Positions 1 through 6,822 of a stretch of DNA of 7,324 nt are shown in pieces. Source of the stretch: Betaproteobacteria bacterium (lineage in GTDB: Bacteria; Pseudomonadota; Gammaproteobacteria; Burkholderiales; Sulfuriferulaceae); assembly GCA_003455595.1 (NCBI GenBank), contig DMQT01000135.1, forward strand, positions 1 to 7,324. Reading direction: 5' to 3'. Below the pieces are notes generated by a model. That model saw nothing but the letters and a program-made list of their open reading frames with translations. It did not search any database and had not been told where the DNA came from. Made by a program: the position numbers and the translations under genes. Every line of letters begins with the position of its first letter. Within the stretch, counting starts at the first letter, position 1.

Positions 1-131
1 ATCGACTGGCCCTCATTTGTCATAAAAAATTTGCCCAGCCATCCTCCCTGAGAGGTACAATCAAAAAATTTTTCATAAACCATAAACCATAAGCTATTGA
101 GCTATCATAGCTTTCCGCTCCCTTATATTGC
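1..131. other. AT-rich left edge without a recognisable gene
   Basis: This stretch is AT-rich and all forward frames close quickly: one at 23-25, one at 49-51 and one at 90-92. The 16 codons open from base 1 to the stop at 49-51 could be the tail of an upstream gene, but nothing in them is recognisable. It contains A/T runs around 24-31 and 63-73, the 7-bp tandem repeat at 74-94, and a short perfect palindrome at 100-112 (AGCTAT, one base, ATAGCT). No convincing promoter or terminator is visible. Confidence 0.5.
74..94. repeat. Three tandem copies of a 7-bp unit (CATAAAC)
   Basis: Two exact copies of CATAAAC (74-80 and 81-87) are followed by a third with one change, CATAAGC (88-94). They follow an A-run/T-run at 63-73. 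The repeat lies outside any coding sequence. Its role is unknown, and a repeat this short in AT-rich DNA may be meaningless. Confidence 0.6.
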
Positions 132-464
132 ATAGTTTACGCCGAGTTGAAGGCTAAAGCCGCGAAACCCACAAACTCCAGCGTAACCATGCTGGAAGAG
201 GCTCTGATTTCAAGATCGATCGTATCGAACAAACGTCTGCAAATGCACAACCATCACAGCGAACACTGGACCGTAGCGAGTAACATGACCAATATTACAA
301 TGGTGGTCGCGAAATTTTTGTGAACACTTGTGAATCCACTTACACTCCTGCTGGGCAGAAAGCACCACCTGGAAAATTCTGGTTTGCTCAGTCAGGTCAC
401 GATCGAAGTTCAAAATGACGGGTATCTGAATGAAGACGGCATGGTTCGTTTCCCAGAAAATTAG
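132..464 (+). pseudogene. manC: Decayed remnant of ManC/AlgA-type enzyme, C-terminal cupin domain
   Basis: The intact enzyme is bifunctional: it makes GDP-mannose from mannose-1-phosphate and interconverts fructose- and mannose-6-phosphate through a C-terminal cupin. Only cupin fragments remain. Bases 200-226 (frame +2) read GSDFKIDRI, like the family's GERFQVKRI. Bases 234-320 (frame +3) read LQMHNHHSEHW, matching the metal-binding QMHHHRAEHW motif. Bases 320-361 (frame +2) read CESTYTPAGQK, like the NQSTYIPLG segment. Bases 363-464 (frame +3) read HHLENSG, then IEVQNDGYLNEDGMVRFPEN and TAG, like LENPG and IEVQSGSYLGEDDIVRFED. The frame changes imply about one base lost near 320 and one gained near 361, with further loss near 227-236. 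A piece at 132-158 (IVYAELKAKA) may be the linker before the cupin, but that is weak. The N-terminal nucleotidyltransferase domain is absent. Nothing functional is expected to be made. Confidence 0.85.
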
Positions 465-643
465 GGGTGTGCTTGACGTCATCGTCATCTATTTTCAACG
501 CTTATGACGTTCGTGCCAGCGCTAGGTGAGCGCTTGACGGGAATGCCGCACCTGGCCTATATCTACGCAGAAATGAGCGCCGCGGGCTCAATGGGCATAC
601 GCTTCGTGACGTTTTTTATTTTTTATACTTTTAGGATTGCGAA
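465..643 (+). promoter_or_regulatory. Putative sigma70 promoter and leader of the GDP-fucose synthase gene
   Basis: The best promoter candidate is TTGACG at 534-539 and TATATC at 558-563, separated by 18 bases, which would start transcription near 570 and give a leader of about 70 bases. The hexamer AGCGCT occurs at 518-523 and again at 529-534, the second touching the -35 box. Because it is self-complementary, the pair forms both a direct and an inverted repeat, which would suit an operator. TGACGT occurs at 474-479, 505-510 and 607-612, the first inside the palindrome TGACGTCA. A T-rich run (611-626) lies just before the ribosome binding site, with no GC-rich stem in front. No JUMPstart or ops-like element was found. 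All of this is read by eye. Confidence 0.4.
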
Positions 644-1642
644 ATGGCTGAGACAAACATGATGGCGTCGTCCAAAGGCTCCGTCAACTCCTTCGCCGGT
701 AAAAAAGTCTGGATTACCGGACATAAAGGTATGTTGGGTTCCGCAGTAGTCCGCAGCTTTGCAAATGAAGGAGCCAAGCTCCTGCTGACTTCGCATGCAG
801 AACTGGACCTGACTGACCAAGCTGCAGTATTAGCGTGGATGGAAGAAAATCGCCCGGAACTGATCTTTCACGTCGGTGCCAAGGTCGGTGGTATCCACGC
901 AAACGCGACACTGCCCGCAGACTTCCTGCGCGATAATCTGATGATACAGTCCAACGTCATTAATGGTGCGCACCGCGTTGGCGTACAAAAGCTGGTGTTT
1001 GTTGCGTCCAACTGTACCTATCCCACTAAAGCGCAACAGCCCATATCCGAAGACGCCCTCCTTACCGGACCGCTCGACGACAGTATCCGCGCCTATGCCG
1101 TGGGCAAGATCGCCGGGATAGAATTGTGCCGAGCGTACCGCAAGCAGTATGGCTGTAATTTCATTTCAGTAATCCCACCCAACCTGTATGGACCCGGTGA
1201 CAACTACCACCCACAACACAGCCACGTAGTCGCTGGCATATTGCGTCGTACACACGAAGCCAAGGTAGGTGGGAAGTCCGAATTCGTTGTTTGGGGCGAC
1301 GGTACACCTCGCCGCGAACTGCTACACGTCGACGACCTGGCGGACGCCATGAAATACATCATGCTGGCCCCGGCCACGCACGACCTTTACAATGTCGGCT
1401 GCAGCCACGACCTTGGCATATCCGAACTCGCCACGATCATCGCGAAAGTGATCGGCTTTGAGGGGAAAATTGTCTACGACACCTCCAAACTCAACGGCAC
1501 CATGTGCAAACTGCTAGATAGCAGCCGCATCCGCTCTCTGGGCTGGAAACCAAAAATCGAGGAAAAAGCCGGACTGCGGAGTGCCTACGAAGATTTCCTA
1601 CATCTCCTGCAGACGCCAGAGGCAAGGGCGCGTATCGGCTAG
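644..1642 (+). CDS. fcl: GDP-L-fucose synthase-like epimerase/reductase
   Basis: This is a cytoplasmic NADP-dependent short-chain dehydrogenase of the GDP-fucose synthase family. It epimerises and reduces GDP-4-keto-6-deoxy-D-mannose to GDP-L-fucose. The nucleotide-binding GHKGMLG sits at residues 26-32, followed by AAK-like GAKVGGIHAN (78-87). Every catalytic residue of the E. coli enzyme has its counterpart at a constant offset of 15: Ser122 and Cys124 (in ASNCTYP), Tyr151 and Lys155 (YAVGK), and His194 (NYHPQHSHV). PPNLYGP and RELLHVDD are also typical. The length, 332 residues against about 321, is explained by an N-terminal extension of about 15 residues. ATG 644 has AGGA at 633-636 with 7 bases of spacing, so it is preferred over ATG 659 or 662. 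The partner dehydratase gene gmd is not in the window. A related GDP-deoxysugar product cannot be excluded. The ManC remnant lies just upstream. Confidence 0.9.
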   Translation: MAETNMMASSKGSVNSFAGKKVWITGHKGMLGSAVVRSFANEGAKLLLTSHAELDLTDQAAVLAWMEENRPELIFHVGAKVGGIHANATLPADFLRDNLMIQSNVINGAHRVGVQKLVFVASNCTYPTKAQQPISEDALLTGPLDDSIRAYAVGKIAGIELCRAYRKQYGCNFISVIPPNLYGPGDNYHPQHSHVVAGILRRTHEAKVGGKSEFVVWGDGTPRRELLHVDDLADAMKYIMLAPATHDLYNVGCSHDLGISELATIIAKVIGFEGKIVYDTSKLNGTMCKLLDSSRIRSLGWKPKIEEKAGLRSAYEDFLHLLQTPEARARIG

Positions 1643-1733
1643 AGATCAATATTTCCCGCAGCATATCCGCGCCAAGCCGTTCACGGCCTGAAGCGGTTAC
1701 TCGCCTACCAGCAAACAGAACGGAACCGAAAGA

Positions 1734-3692
1734 ATGCCTGCAGATTTTTCTTTGCCAAAGGACGCCATTGGCCGTTTTGCCGTGGTCAAGCTGTGGCCCG
1801 AAATCAAGACAGCCGAAGACGAATGTATCGCGCGTCTGAAGCTCGCGGCACAGGCATTAGGTGTCGAGTGCGTCGAAATCCATGCCGACGGCAGCTTGTT
1901 TTCTGCGCCGCAAGTCAAGGTATCGAAGAATAATGTGGATTTTGTCATCCACTTGCACTATGACACGCCCAAACGCTACGACGCTTTTTCATTCGTCGCA
2001 TTGTGGAATCCACTCAAGTTCTATCATGAGTGGGGGTACCAGCGTTGCTCACGCAACTTGACAACACACGACGATTTCATCAGTTGTAGTTCCGATGCAG
2101 CTGACAACCACGTGGCACGAATGGTGCGTACAACGTACACCCATCTTCCTAAACGTTTCCATCTTTATCATTCGACCGCTGATGTCAGCCATCCACCATC
2201 TGTGGGCGAAGGCAAGCTGTTTTATGCAGGCATTAACTGGGAAGCCATCAGTGGTGGCAAGTCGCGCCACCAAGAGGTGCTCAAGCGTCTGGACAAGACG
2301 GGCCTACTGCGGATTTACGGTCCCGCCCTCTTCCAAGGCGTCAAGGTGTGGGCTGGCTATGATAGTTACGTGCGTGAAATTCCCTTTGACGGCATATCGA
2401 TGATCGACGAAATCTCGAAGGCCGGTGTGGCCTTGGTTCTCTCGTCTCAAGCGCACAAAGACTCAGAACTGATGTCAAACCGACTCTTCGAAAGCGTGGC
2501 CGCCGGTGCATTGGTCATCTGCGACGAGAATCCTTTCGCGAAAAAATTCTTTGGCGACTCACTGCTTTATATCGATAGCCGGTCTCCGGTAGAGCAAATC
2601 TTCACCGATATCACCCACCATCTCGACTGGGCAAAAACGCATCCTGACCTCGCGCTGGCAATGATCGCGAAAGCCCAAGACATTTTCCGCCAGAAATTTA
2701 CCCTTATCCGCAATCTCAGCGATCTGTACAATGGCCTTGCAGAGCGCAAACACGAGTTGCTCATCCGGCAAAATCCGCCCGCATCACCCCCACTGAATAT
2801 CCGGCTCAACCTACTGATGCCTGAGTATTCCGAAACAACTCTGCGAGCTCACGTCGACAGCGTTCAGGTACAGGAGTACCGAAATTTCTCCCCGTCCCTC
2901 GTCGTGGATACCCAGGTCGCCCGTACATTTCGTCGAGAGATCGAGGCAATCTTGGCAACCTCGCCCATCGAGATCGGGCTGAACGAAGTCGATTACTTCA
3001 GCTATGGCATCCACCCCGAAAGCAAGGCCAGACGGCGCCTGGGCGAGATCATCCAACAGTTGCTCGCGGCAGCCACTGGAGCGGATGCCTTCATGGTGGT
3101 GGCGCCGAACGAGAAACTTTTCTCGAACCACCTCGCCGTGCTGGTGGGGGCCCTTCAACGCGACCCCGACGTTCATTGCGCCGCCACAGCCGCGGTGCTG
3201 GTGGACGGCGATGCACCCATCCACAGCGTTCATGAACTCATCGACTTCGGTCATGTCGACCGAGCGGGCCCCCCAGGCTACGGCCGCTTCATCTTCCGCA
3301 AGGCCACGATCCCGAATGACATCGGCATCGCACTACCCTACCTGGATGGTCGTCCCCTTGCGGTACTGGTAGGCAGCAATGCTATAGACCAGCAGTTATC
3401 GGCTTCGATCACCATAGATGTGCAGCAGGAGTTTCCAGAACGCACGTGGGATGAAGTGGCTGAGAACGAAGTCATTCGCGACTACAGCCTTGGCGCATTC
3501 AAGCTGGCGACCGGTTTTGGCCCGCGTCCACTCGCCGCGATGCCGGTGGCGCAGGGGGAACCCATCATGACCACACTGCAGTTCACCAGCAGGTTGTTCA
3601 ACCGCCGTTGGGTAAGGGCGCAGATAGACGCCATCCGCAAACAGGGCCTGGCCATGCGGATGCAGGTGTTCAAGCGGAAACTGGGATTGTGA
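1734..3692 (+). CDS. Two-domain glycosyltransferase: GT4/CgeB-like domain fused to a degenerate GT2-like domain
   Basis: Probably a cytoplasmic glycosyltransferase acting on the polysaccharide; donor and acceptor are unknown. Residues from about 15 to 345 look like the group 1 glycosyltransferases with a CgeB-type C-terminal half. FYAGINWE (163-170) and RIYGP (193-197) are followed by the nucleotide-sugar-binding stretch SNRLFESVAAGALVICDENP (248-267) and FGDSLLYID (273-281). Residues from about 354 to 500 follow the GT2 fold pattern. LNLLMPEYSETTLRAHVDSV matches the usual start of a GT2 domain, then come QEYRNFSPSLVVD (380-392) and NEKLFSNHLAVLVGALQRDPDV (from 459). Where active GT2 enzymes have an acidic DXD-type motif, this protein has APNE (457-460), so the second domain may be inactive. 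ATG 1734 is the first possible start after the in-frame stop at 1689-1691; its ribosome binding site is weak. It overlaps wzm by 4 bases. Base composition rises sharply near 2900. Confidence 0.83.
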   Translation: MPADFSLPKDAIGRFAVVKLWPEIKTAEDECIARLKLAAQALGVECVEIHADGSLFSAPQVKVSKNNVDFVIHLHYDTPKRYDAFSFVALWNPLKFYHEWGYQRCSRNLTTHDDFISCSSDAADNHVARMVRTTYTHLPKRFHLYHSTADVSHPPSVGEGKLFYAGINWEAISGGKSRHQEVLKRLDKTGLLRIYGPALFQGVKVWAGYDSYVREIPFDGISMIDEISKAGVALVLSSQAHKDSELMSNRLFESVAAGALVICDENPFAKKFFGDSLLYIDSRSPVEQIFTDITHHLDWAKTHPDLALAMIAKAQDIFRQKFTLIRNLSDLYNGLAERKHELLIRQNPPASPPLNIRLNLLMPEYSETTLRAHVDSVQVQEYRNFSPSLVVDTQVARTFRREIEAILATSPIEIGLNEVDYFSYGIHPESKARRRLGEIIQQLLAAATGADAFMVVAPNEKLFSNHLAVLVGALQRDPDVHCAATAAVLVDGDAPIHSVHELIDFGHVDRAGPPGYGRFIFRKATIPNDIGIALPYLDGRPLAVLVGSNAIDQQLSASITIDVQQEFPERTWDEVAENEVIRDYSLGAFKLATGFGPRPLAAMPVAQGEPIMTTLQFTSRLFNRRWVRAQIDAIRKQGLAMRMQVFKRKLGL

Positions 3693-4519
3693 ATCCACAC
3701 GCCCCGGCCCCCGTCTCTTTGGCATCTCTCGTGCGCAGCCTATGGGCTCACCGTGGCCTTATCCTCCAGATGACCCAGCGCGAGGTGATTGGACGTTACA
3801 AAGGGTCAGTCATGGGGCTCATGTGGTCGTTCGCGAACCCCATTCTGCTGCTGGCCATGTACACCTTGGTGTTTTCGGTGGTGTTCAAGGCACGCTGGGG
3901 TACCGGGGAGCCTGGAGGCAAAATGGAGTTCGCCGTTCTGCTGTTCGTGGGAATGATCGTCCACAGCCTTTTTTCGGAGACACTGATTCGCGCGCCCAGC
4001 CTCATCCTGGCCAACGTCAGCTACGTCAAGAAAATCGTCTTTCCTCTCGAAATCCTTCCCGTCGTGGCCATGGGTGCCTCAGTCTTCCATGCCATGGTCA
4101 GCGTGCTGGTCCTGGCCGGCGCCCTTGTGTTACTCAACGGCTTTATCTCGTGGACGGCGGTATTCCTTCCTCTCGTACTGCTACCGCTGATCGTACTTGC
4201 TCTCGGCATCGCCTGGGCACTCGCATCCCTTGGTGTATTCCTGCGCGACGTTGCCCAACCCATTGGCTTGGCGATGACCATCCTGCTCTTCGCCTCGCCC
4301 GTGTTCTATCCAGTGTCGGCCTTACCTGAAAGCGTGCGCCCCTGGCTGATGCTGAACCCGCTGACATTCATCATCGAACAGGCGCGCGCCGTGCTGATTT
4401 ATGGTCAGCTTCCCCACGCTGTGGGCTTGCTGATCTACTCGCTGGTTTCCCTGGCAGTTGCGTGGATTGGCTATGCCTGGTTTCAAAAAACACGGAAAGG
4501 ATTCGCGAATGTCCTCTGA
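3689..4519 (+). CDS. wzm: ABC-2 type polysaccharide export permease (Wzm)
   Basis: Inner-membrane subunit of the exporter that moves lipid-linked polysaccharide to the periplasm, acting with Wzt. The protein has 276 residues and about six hydrophobic segments, roughly at 50-67, 82-98, 120-149, 156-180, 192-209 and 245-265. An amphipathic N-terminus contains the family stretch TQREVIGRYKGSVMGLMWSF (29-48). Typical are YVKKIVFPLEILP (112-124), FLRDVAQP (184-191), which probably forms a coupling contact with the ATPase, SPVFYP (203-208) and LNPLT (222-226). The GTG at 3689 is chosen because it overlaps the upstream stop in GTGA, as is common in coupled genes, and gives a normal family N-terminus. 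An ATG at 3608 would add 27 residues lying inside the previous gene and of un-Wzm-like composition. The gene is GC-rich, about 62% in lines counted by hand. Confidence 0.93.
   Translation: MNPHAPAPVSLASLVRSLWAHRGLILQMTQREVIGRYKGSVMGLMWSFANPILLLAMYTLVFSVVFKARWGTGEPGGKMEFAVLLFVGMIVHSLFSETLIRAPSLILANVSYVKKIVFPLEILPVVAMGASVFHAMVSVLVLAGALVLLNGFISWTAVFLPLVLLPLIVLALGIAWALASLGVFLRDVAQPIGLAMTILLFASPVFYPVSALPESVRPWLMLNPLTFIIEQARAVLIYGQLPHAVGLLIYSLVSLAVAWIGYAWFQKTRKGFANVL
4496..4501 (+). promoter_or_regulatory. Ribosome binding site fixing the wzt start
   Basis: AAAGGA lies 7 bases before ATG 4509, inside the end of wzm. It supports 4509 as the wzt start rather than the in-frame ATG at 4458, which lies 62 bases inside wzm and would add 17 residues not typical of the family. 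Confidence 0.75.
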
Positions 4520-5816
4520 TGACTTCGCCATCCAAGTGGATGGCGTGTCCAAACGCTTCGAAGCGTACGCCCATCCCAGAGACCAACTTAAGCAGTTTGT
4601 GCTGCCACGGCTCAGGCGGCTAGCAGGACGACCCGAGCGCCAGTATTTCAGGGAATTCTGGGCACTACGTGATGTGTCATTCGAAGTGGCTAAAGGCGAA
4701 TCATGCGGCATCGTCGGTCTGAACGGCAGTGGTAAGAGCACGCTGCTCCAGATCATCACCGGCACCCTGAATCCGACCCTGGGCCAAATCTCGACGCAAG
4801 GTCGCGTAGCAGCCCTACTCGAACTAGGCTCCGGCTTCAATCCAGAATTTACTGGCCGCGAAAATGTCTACATGAACGGCGCATTATTCGGCTTTAGTCG
4901 ACAGCAGGTAACCGACAGACTCGATGATATTCAAGCCTTTGCCGACATTGGTGACCACTTTGACCAGCCTTTGACGAGCTATTCCAGCGGTATGCAGATG
5001 CGGGTAGCTTTCGCTGTCGCCACCTCTTTTGAGCCAGACATCCTAATTATCGATGAAGCCCTGGCTGTAGGGGATGCGTATTTCCAGCAGAAATGTTTCC
5101 ATAAACTCGAGAAGTTCAAAGAGGGTGGTGGCACCTTGCTCTTCGTTTCGCACGACGCGAACACCGTGAAGCATCTGTGTGACAGGGTGCTATTAATTAG
5201 CCATGGCCGGGCTATTAGCTATGGGATGCCACGCGACGTTATCGACTTGTATCAGGGCCTTATCTCACAGAAAACTGACTCGAGTGAACGCGAAGTCGTC
5301 GTGGCCCAAAATGTACCCTCTGCTTCCTGGAAGAAGGCTACTACGGTAACAACCAACAACGAGGCCGATCTGATCGATTTCAAATTACTGGGAGCAAATT
5401 CTCAGCCGGTCACACAGATGGAAAGTGAAACTCTACTCACTGTACAGTACGTGGTGAAGCTGCATAAAGACTTCGACCGGCCAGCCTTCGGGCTGATCGT
5501 TCGCGACCGCATTGGCCGCTCCATTTTCGAGACCAGCACTTACGCCATGCGAATGGCCGAGACACCCATTCCCACAGGAACGCAGGTGTGCGTGCGATTC
5601 CAATTCAATTTTAATCTCAGGGCTGGACAGTACTCGTTTTCCATCGGTGTCGCGAATAGGGGATTCGCTCGTAGCGAGTTCGAGGAGTACAGCCTGCTAA
5701 TGCACGACGTCGAACAACTGCAGGTAGTGGAATCATCGACTGCTGCTTTCTATGGCGGCATCTTCAACATGAATCCAGCCGCATCCATAGACATCCTGGA
5801 GGAGAATCATGCCTAA
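4509..5816 (+). CDS. wzt: ABC transporter ATPase with C-terminal glycan-binding domain (Wzt)
   Basis: ATP-hydrolysing subunit that drives Wzm on the cytoplasmic side of the inner membrane. In the 435-residue protein the Walker A motif GLNGSGKST is at 70-78, the family stretch ELGSGFNPEFTG at 105-116, the ABC signature SSGMQ at 159-163, Walker B ILIIDE at 178-183 followed by ALAVGDAYFQQKC, and the switch histidine at 215 (FVSHD). All catalytic elements are present. Residues from about 265 to 430 form an extra domain of the Wzt C-terminal type, rich in predicted beta strands; IDFKLLG (289-295) and LRAGQYSFSIGV (370-381) are characteristic. In known systems this domain binds the modified end of the chain and selects finished polymer for export. 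The gene overlaps wzm by 11 bases and the next gene by 8. At about 43-47% GC in sampled lines it is much poorer in GC than wzm. Confidence 0.95.
   Translation: MSSDDFAIQVDGVSKRFEAYAHPRDQLKQFVLPRLRRLAGRPERQYFREFWALRDVSFEVAKGESCGIVGLNGSGKSTLLQIITGTLNPTLGQISTQGRVAALLELGSGFNPEFTGRENVYMNGALFGFSRQQVTDRLDDIQAFADIGDHFDQPLTSYSSGMQMRVAFAVATSFEPDILIIDEALAVGDAYFQQKCFHKLEKFKEGGGTLLFVSHDANTVKHLCDRVLLISHGRAISYGMPRDVIDLYQGLISQKTDSSEREVVVAQNVPSASWKKATTVTTNNEADLIDFKLLGANSQPVTQMESETLLTVQYVVKLHKDFDRPAFGLIVRDRIGRSIFETSTYAMRMAETPIPTGTQVCVRFQFNFNLRAGQYSFSIGVANRGFARSEFEEYSLLMHDVEQLQVVESSTAAFYGGIFNMNPAASIDILEENHA
5798..5804 (+). promoter_or_regulatory. Strong ribosome binding site of the methyltransferase gene
   Basis: GGAGGAG lies within the last codons of wzt and ends 4 bases before ATG 5809. 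It is the best Shine-Dalgarno match in the window. It indicates independent, probably coupled, translation of the downstream gene despite the 8-base overlap. Confidence 0.75.
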
Positions 5817-6822
5817 CCCTTCCTCTCTTCTCGAAACGCAGCTTCAGGCGCTGCTCGAAGCAATGCACATACAGGCAGAACGACAACAACACCTCGAGGC
5901 CATGCTTGCTGAGAAATTTCTGACACCTGCCGAAATGGCGGGACTGAGCACTCACTTTCGTCGCAACTTCCTTCCCAACGATGATTCGGCGATCCAGAAA
6001 AACCTGGTGGCTACGTGGCGATTGAGCGCACCGGCACTATTGGAGCCCTCGGAACTTGTCGCAAGCGGCTTCCGGGTATTTTCGCAAAATGATGAAGACG
6101 GTATTCTGCTCCGGCTTTTCACCCACATCGGACATACCAACCGCTACGTTATCGAAATCGGCAGTAATTGTAGTGATTCTGATGTCGGCATTCCGGAAAA
6201 TCTTTCGACCAACCTGATCGTCAACCACGGCTGGCACGGCTCGGTCTTTGAAATGGACCCGACGGAGTGCGACCGAATGCGCTTCTTCTTCGCGCGTGAC
6301 CACGCGACCCGCCACTTCCACTGGGCCCGGGACGGGGAGAACACCTACTTTTCCCCCCTCATCATCCAGCAGGCCGTCAGTCCCGAAAACATCAACCAAG
6401 TCCTGATCGAGGCGAACAATGAGCCAGAACCGGACCTGATGGTCATCGACATCGACGGCGGTGACTACGCAGTGATGCAAAATCTGGAAGCCGTGAAGCC
6501 GAGGGTGCTGGTCATCGAGTTCGAGAAGCGATTCAGGGAACGGTACAGCGTAGTCCAGCTCGACAGCGCCAACTTCAGCCAACGCTGGCAACAATCCGGG
6601 GCTGCAAGCTTATCTGCCTGGGAAAAACTGTTGGGGGCACGCGGCTACACTTTGTGCGCTGTCGGTTCATGCGGTTTCAACGCATTCTTCGTCCGATCCG
6701 ATGTGGCAGCCGGTAAACTATCGCCATTGACAGTCGCCGAGGCGTTTGACAATCATCCCATTTTTTCGAGACTGGGCGAAGACTTCTGGCTAACTCCAGA
6801 CGAAACCTGGCACGAGGTCTAG
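5809..6822 (+). CDS. FkbM-like SAM-dependent methyltransferase
   Basis: Probably a cytoplasmic methyltransferase modifying the polysaccharide; the substrate is not shown by the sequence. Of 337 residues, about 1-45 are helical with heptad-like leucines (LLETQLQALLEAM and on), possibly a short coiled coil. The catalytic part begins at FSQNDEDGILLRLF (91-104), which marks a family of methyltransferase-like proteins found in polysaccharide loci. YVIEIGSN (113-120) would be the glycine-containing SAM-binding motif I and VFEMDP (146-151) the following acidic strand. LMVIDIDGGDYAVMQNLEAV (210-229), then KPRVLVIEF (230-238), corresponds to the FkbM KIDVEG-type motif. ATG 5809 is fixed by the strong upstream ribosome binding site. 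The overlap with wzt suggests a role tied to export, such as capping the chain end. It could also be a catalytically altered relative, since motif I (EIGSN) is not the classic glycine-rich form. Confidence 0.75.
   Translation: MPNPSSLLETQLQALLEAMHIQAERQQHLEAMLAEKFLTPAEMAGLSTHFRRNFLPNDDSAIQKNLVATWRLSAPALLEPSELVASGFRVFSQNDEDGILLRLFTHIGHTNRYVIEIGSNCSDSDVGIPENLSTNLIVNHGWHGSVFEMDPTECDRMRFFFARDHATRHFHWARDGENTYFSPLIIQQAVSPENINQVLIEANNEPEPDLMVIDIDGGDYAVMQNLEAVKPRVLVIEFEKRFRERYSVVQLDSANFSQRWQQSGAASLSAWEKLLGARGYTLCAVGSCGFNAFFVRSDVAAGKLSPLTVAEAFDNHPIFSRLGEDFWLTPDETWHEV

Noticed and set aside
1..51. Open frame ending in TGA at 49-51 with IDWP near its start, considered as an RmlC-like tail
   Set aside because: A four-residue resemblance is not enough; the remaining residues do not match that family.
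210..488. Antisense ORF of 92 codons over the ManC remnant
   Set aside because: The forward strand explains this stretch by conserved cupin motifs in order. The antisense protein has no recognisable features.
611..626. T-rich run as a terminator
   Set aside because: There is no stable GC-rich stem before it, and it lies just 7 bases before the Shine-Dalgarno sequence of the GDP-fucose synthase gene.
1676..1687. GCCG-TTCA-CGGC hairpin between the GDP-fucose synthase and glycosyltransferase genes
   Set aside because: The stem is only four base pairs with no T run after it. It is too weak to call a terminator.
2811..3254. Antisense ORF of 147 codons inside the glycosyltransferase gene
   Set aside because: It lies opposite a GC-rich coding region, where long antisense frames are expected, and has no recognisable domain.
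3608..3688. Longer wzm beginning at ATG 3608
   Set aside because: The added 27 residues lie inside the previous gene and do not resemble a Wzm N-terminus. GTG 3689 gives the usual 4-base GTGA overlap.
4458..4508. Longer wzt beginning at ATG 4458
   Set aside because: It lies deep in wzm, and a good ribosome binding site (4496-4501) points to ATG 4509.
6037..6594. Antisense ORF of 185 codons inside the methyltransferase gene
   Set aside because: The sense frame carries clear methyltransferase motifs. The antisense product has none and appears to be a shadow frame.
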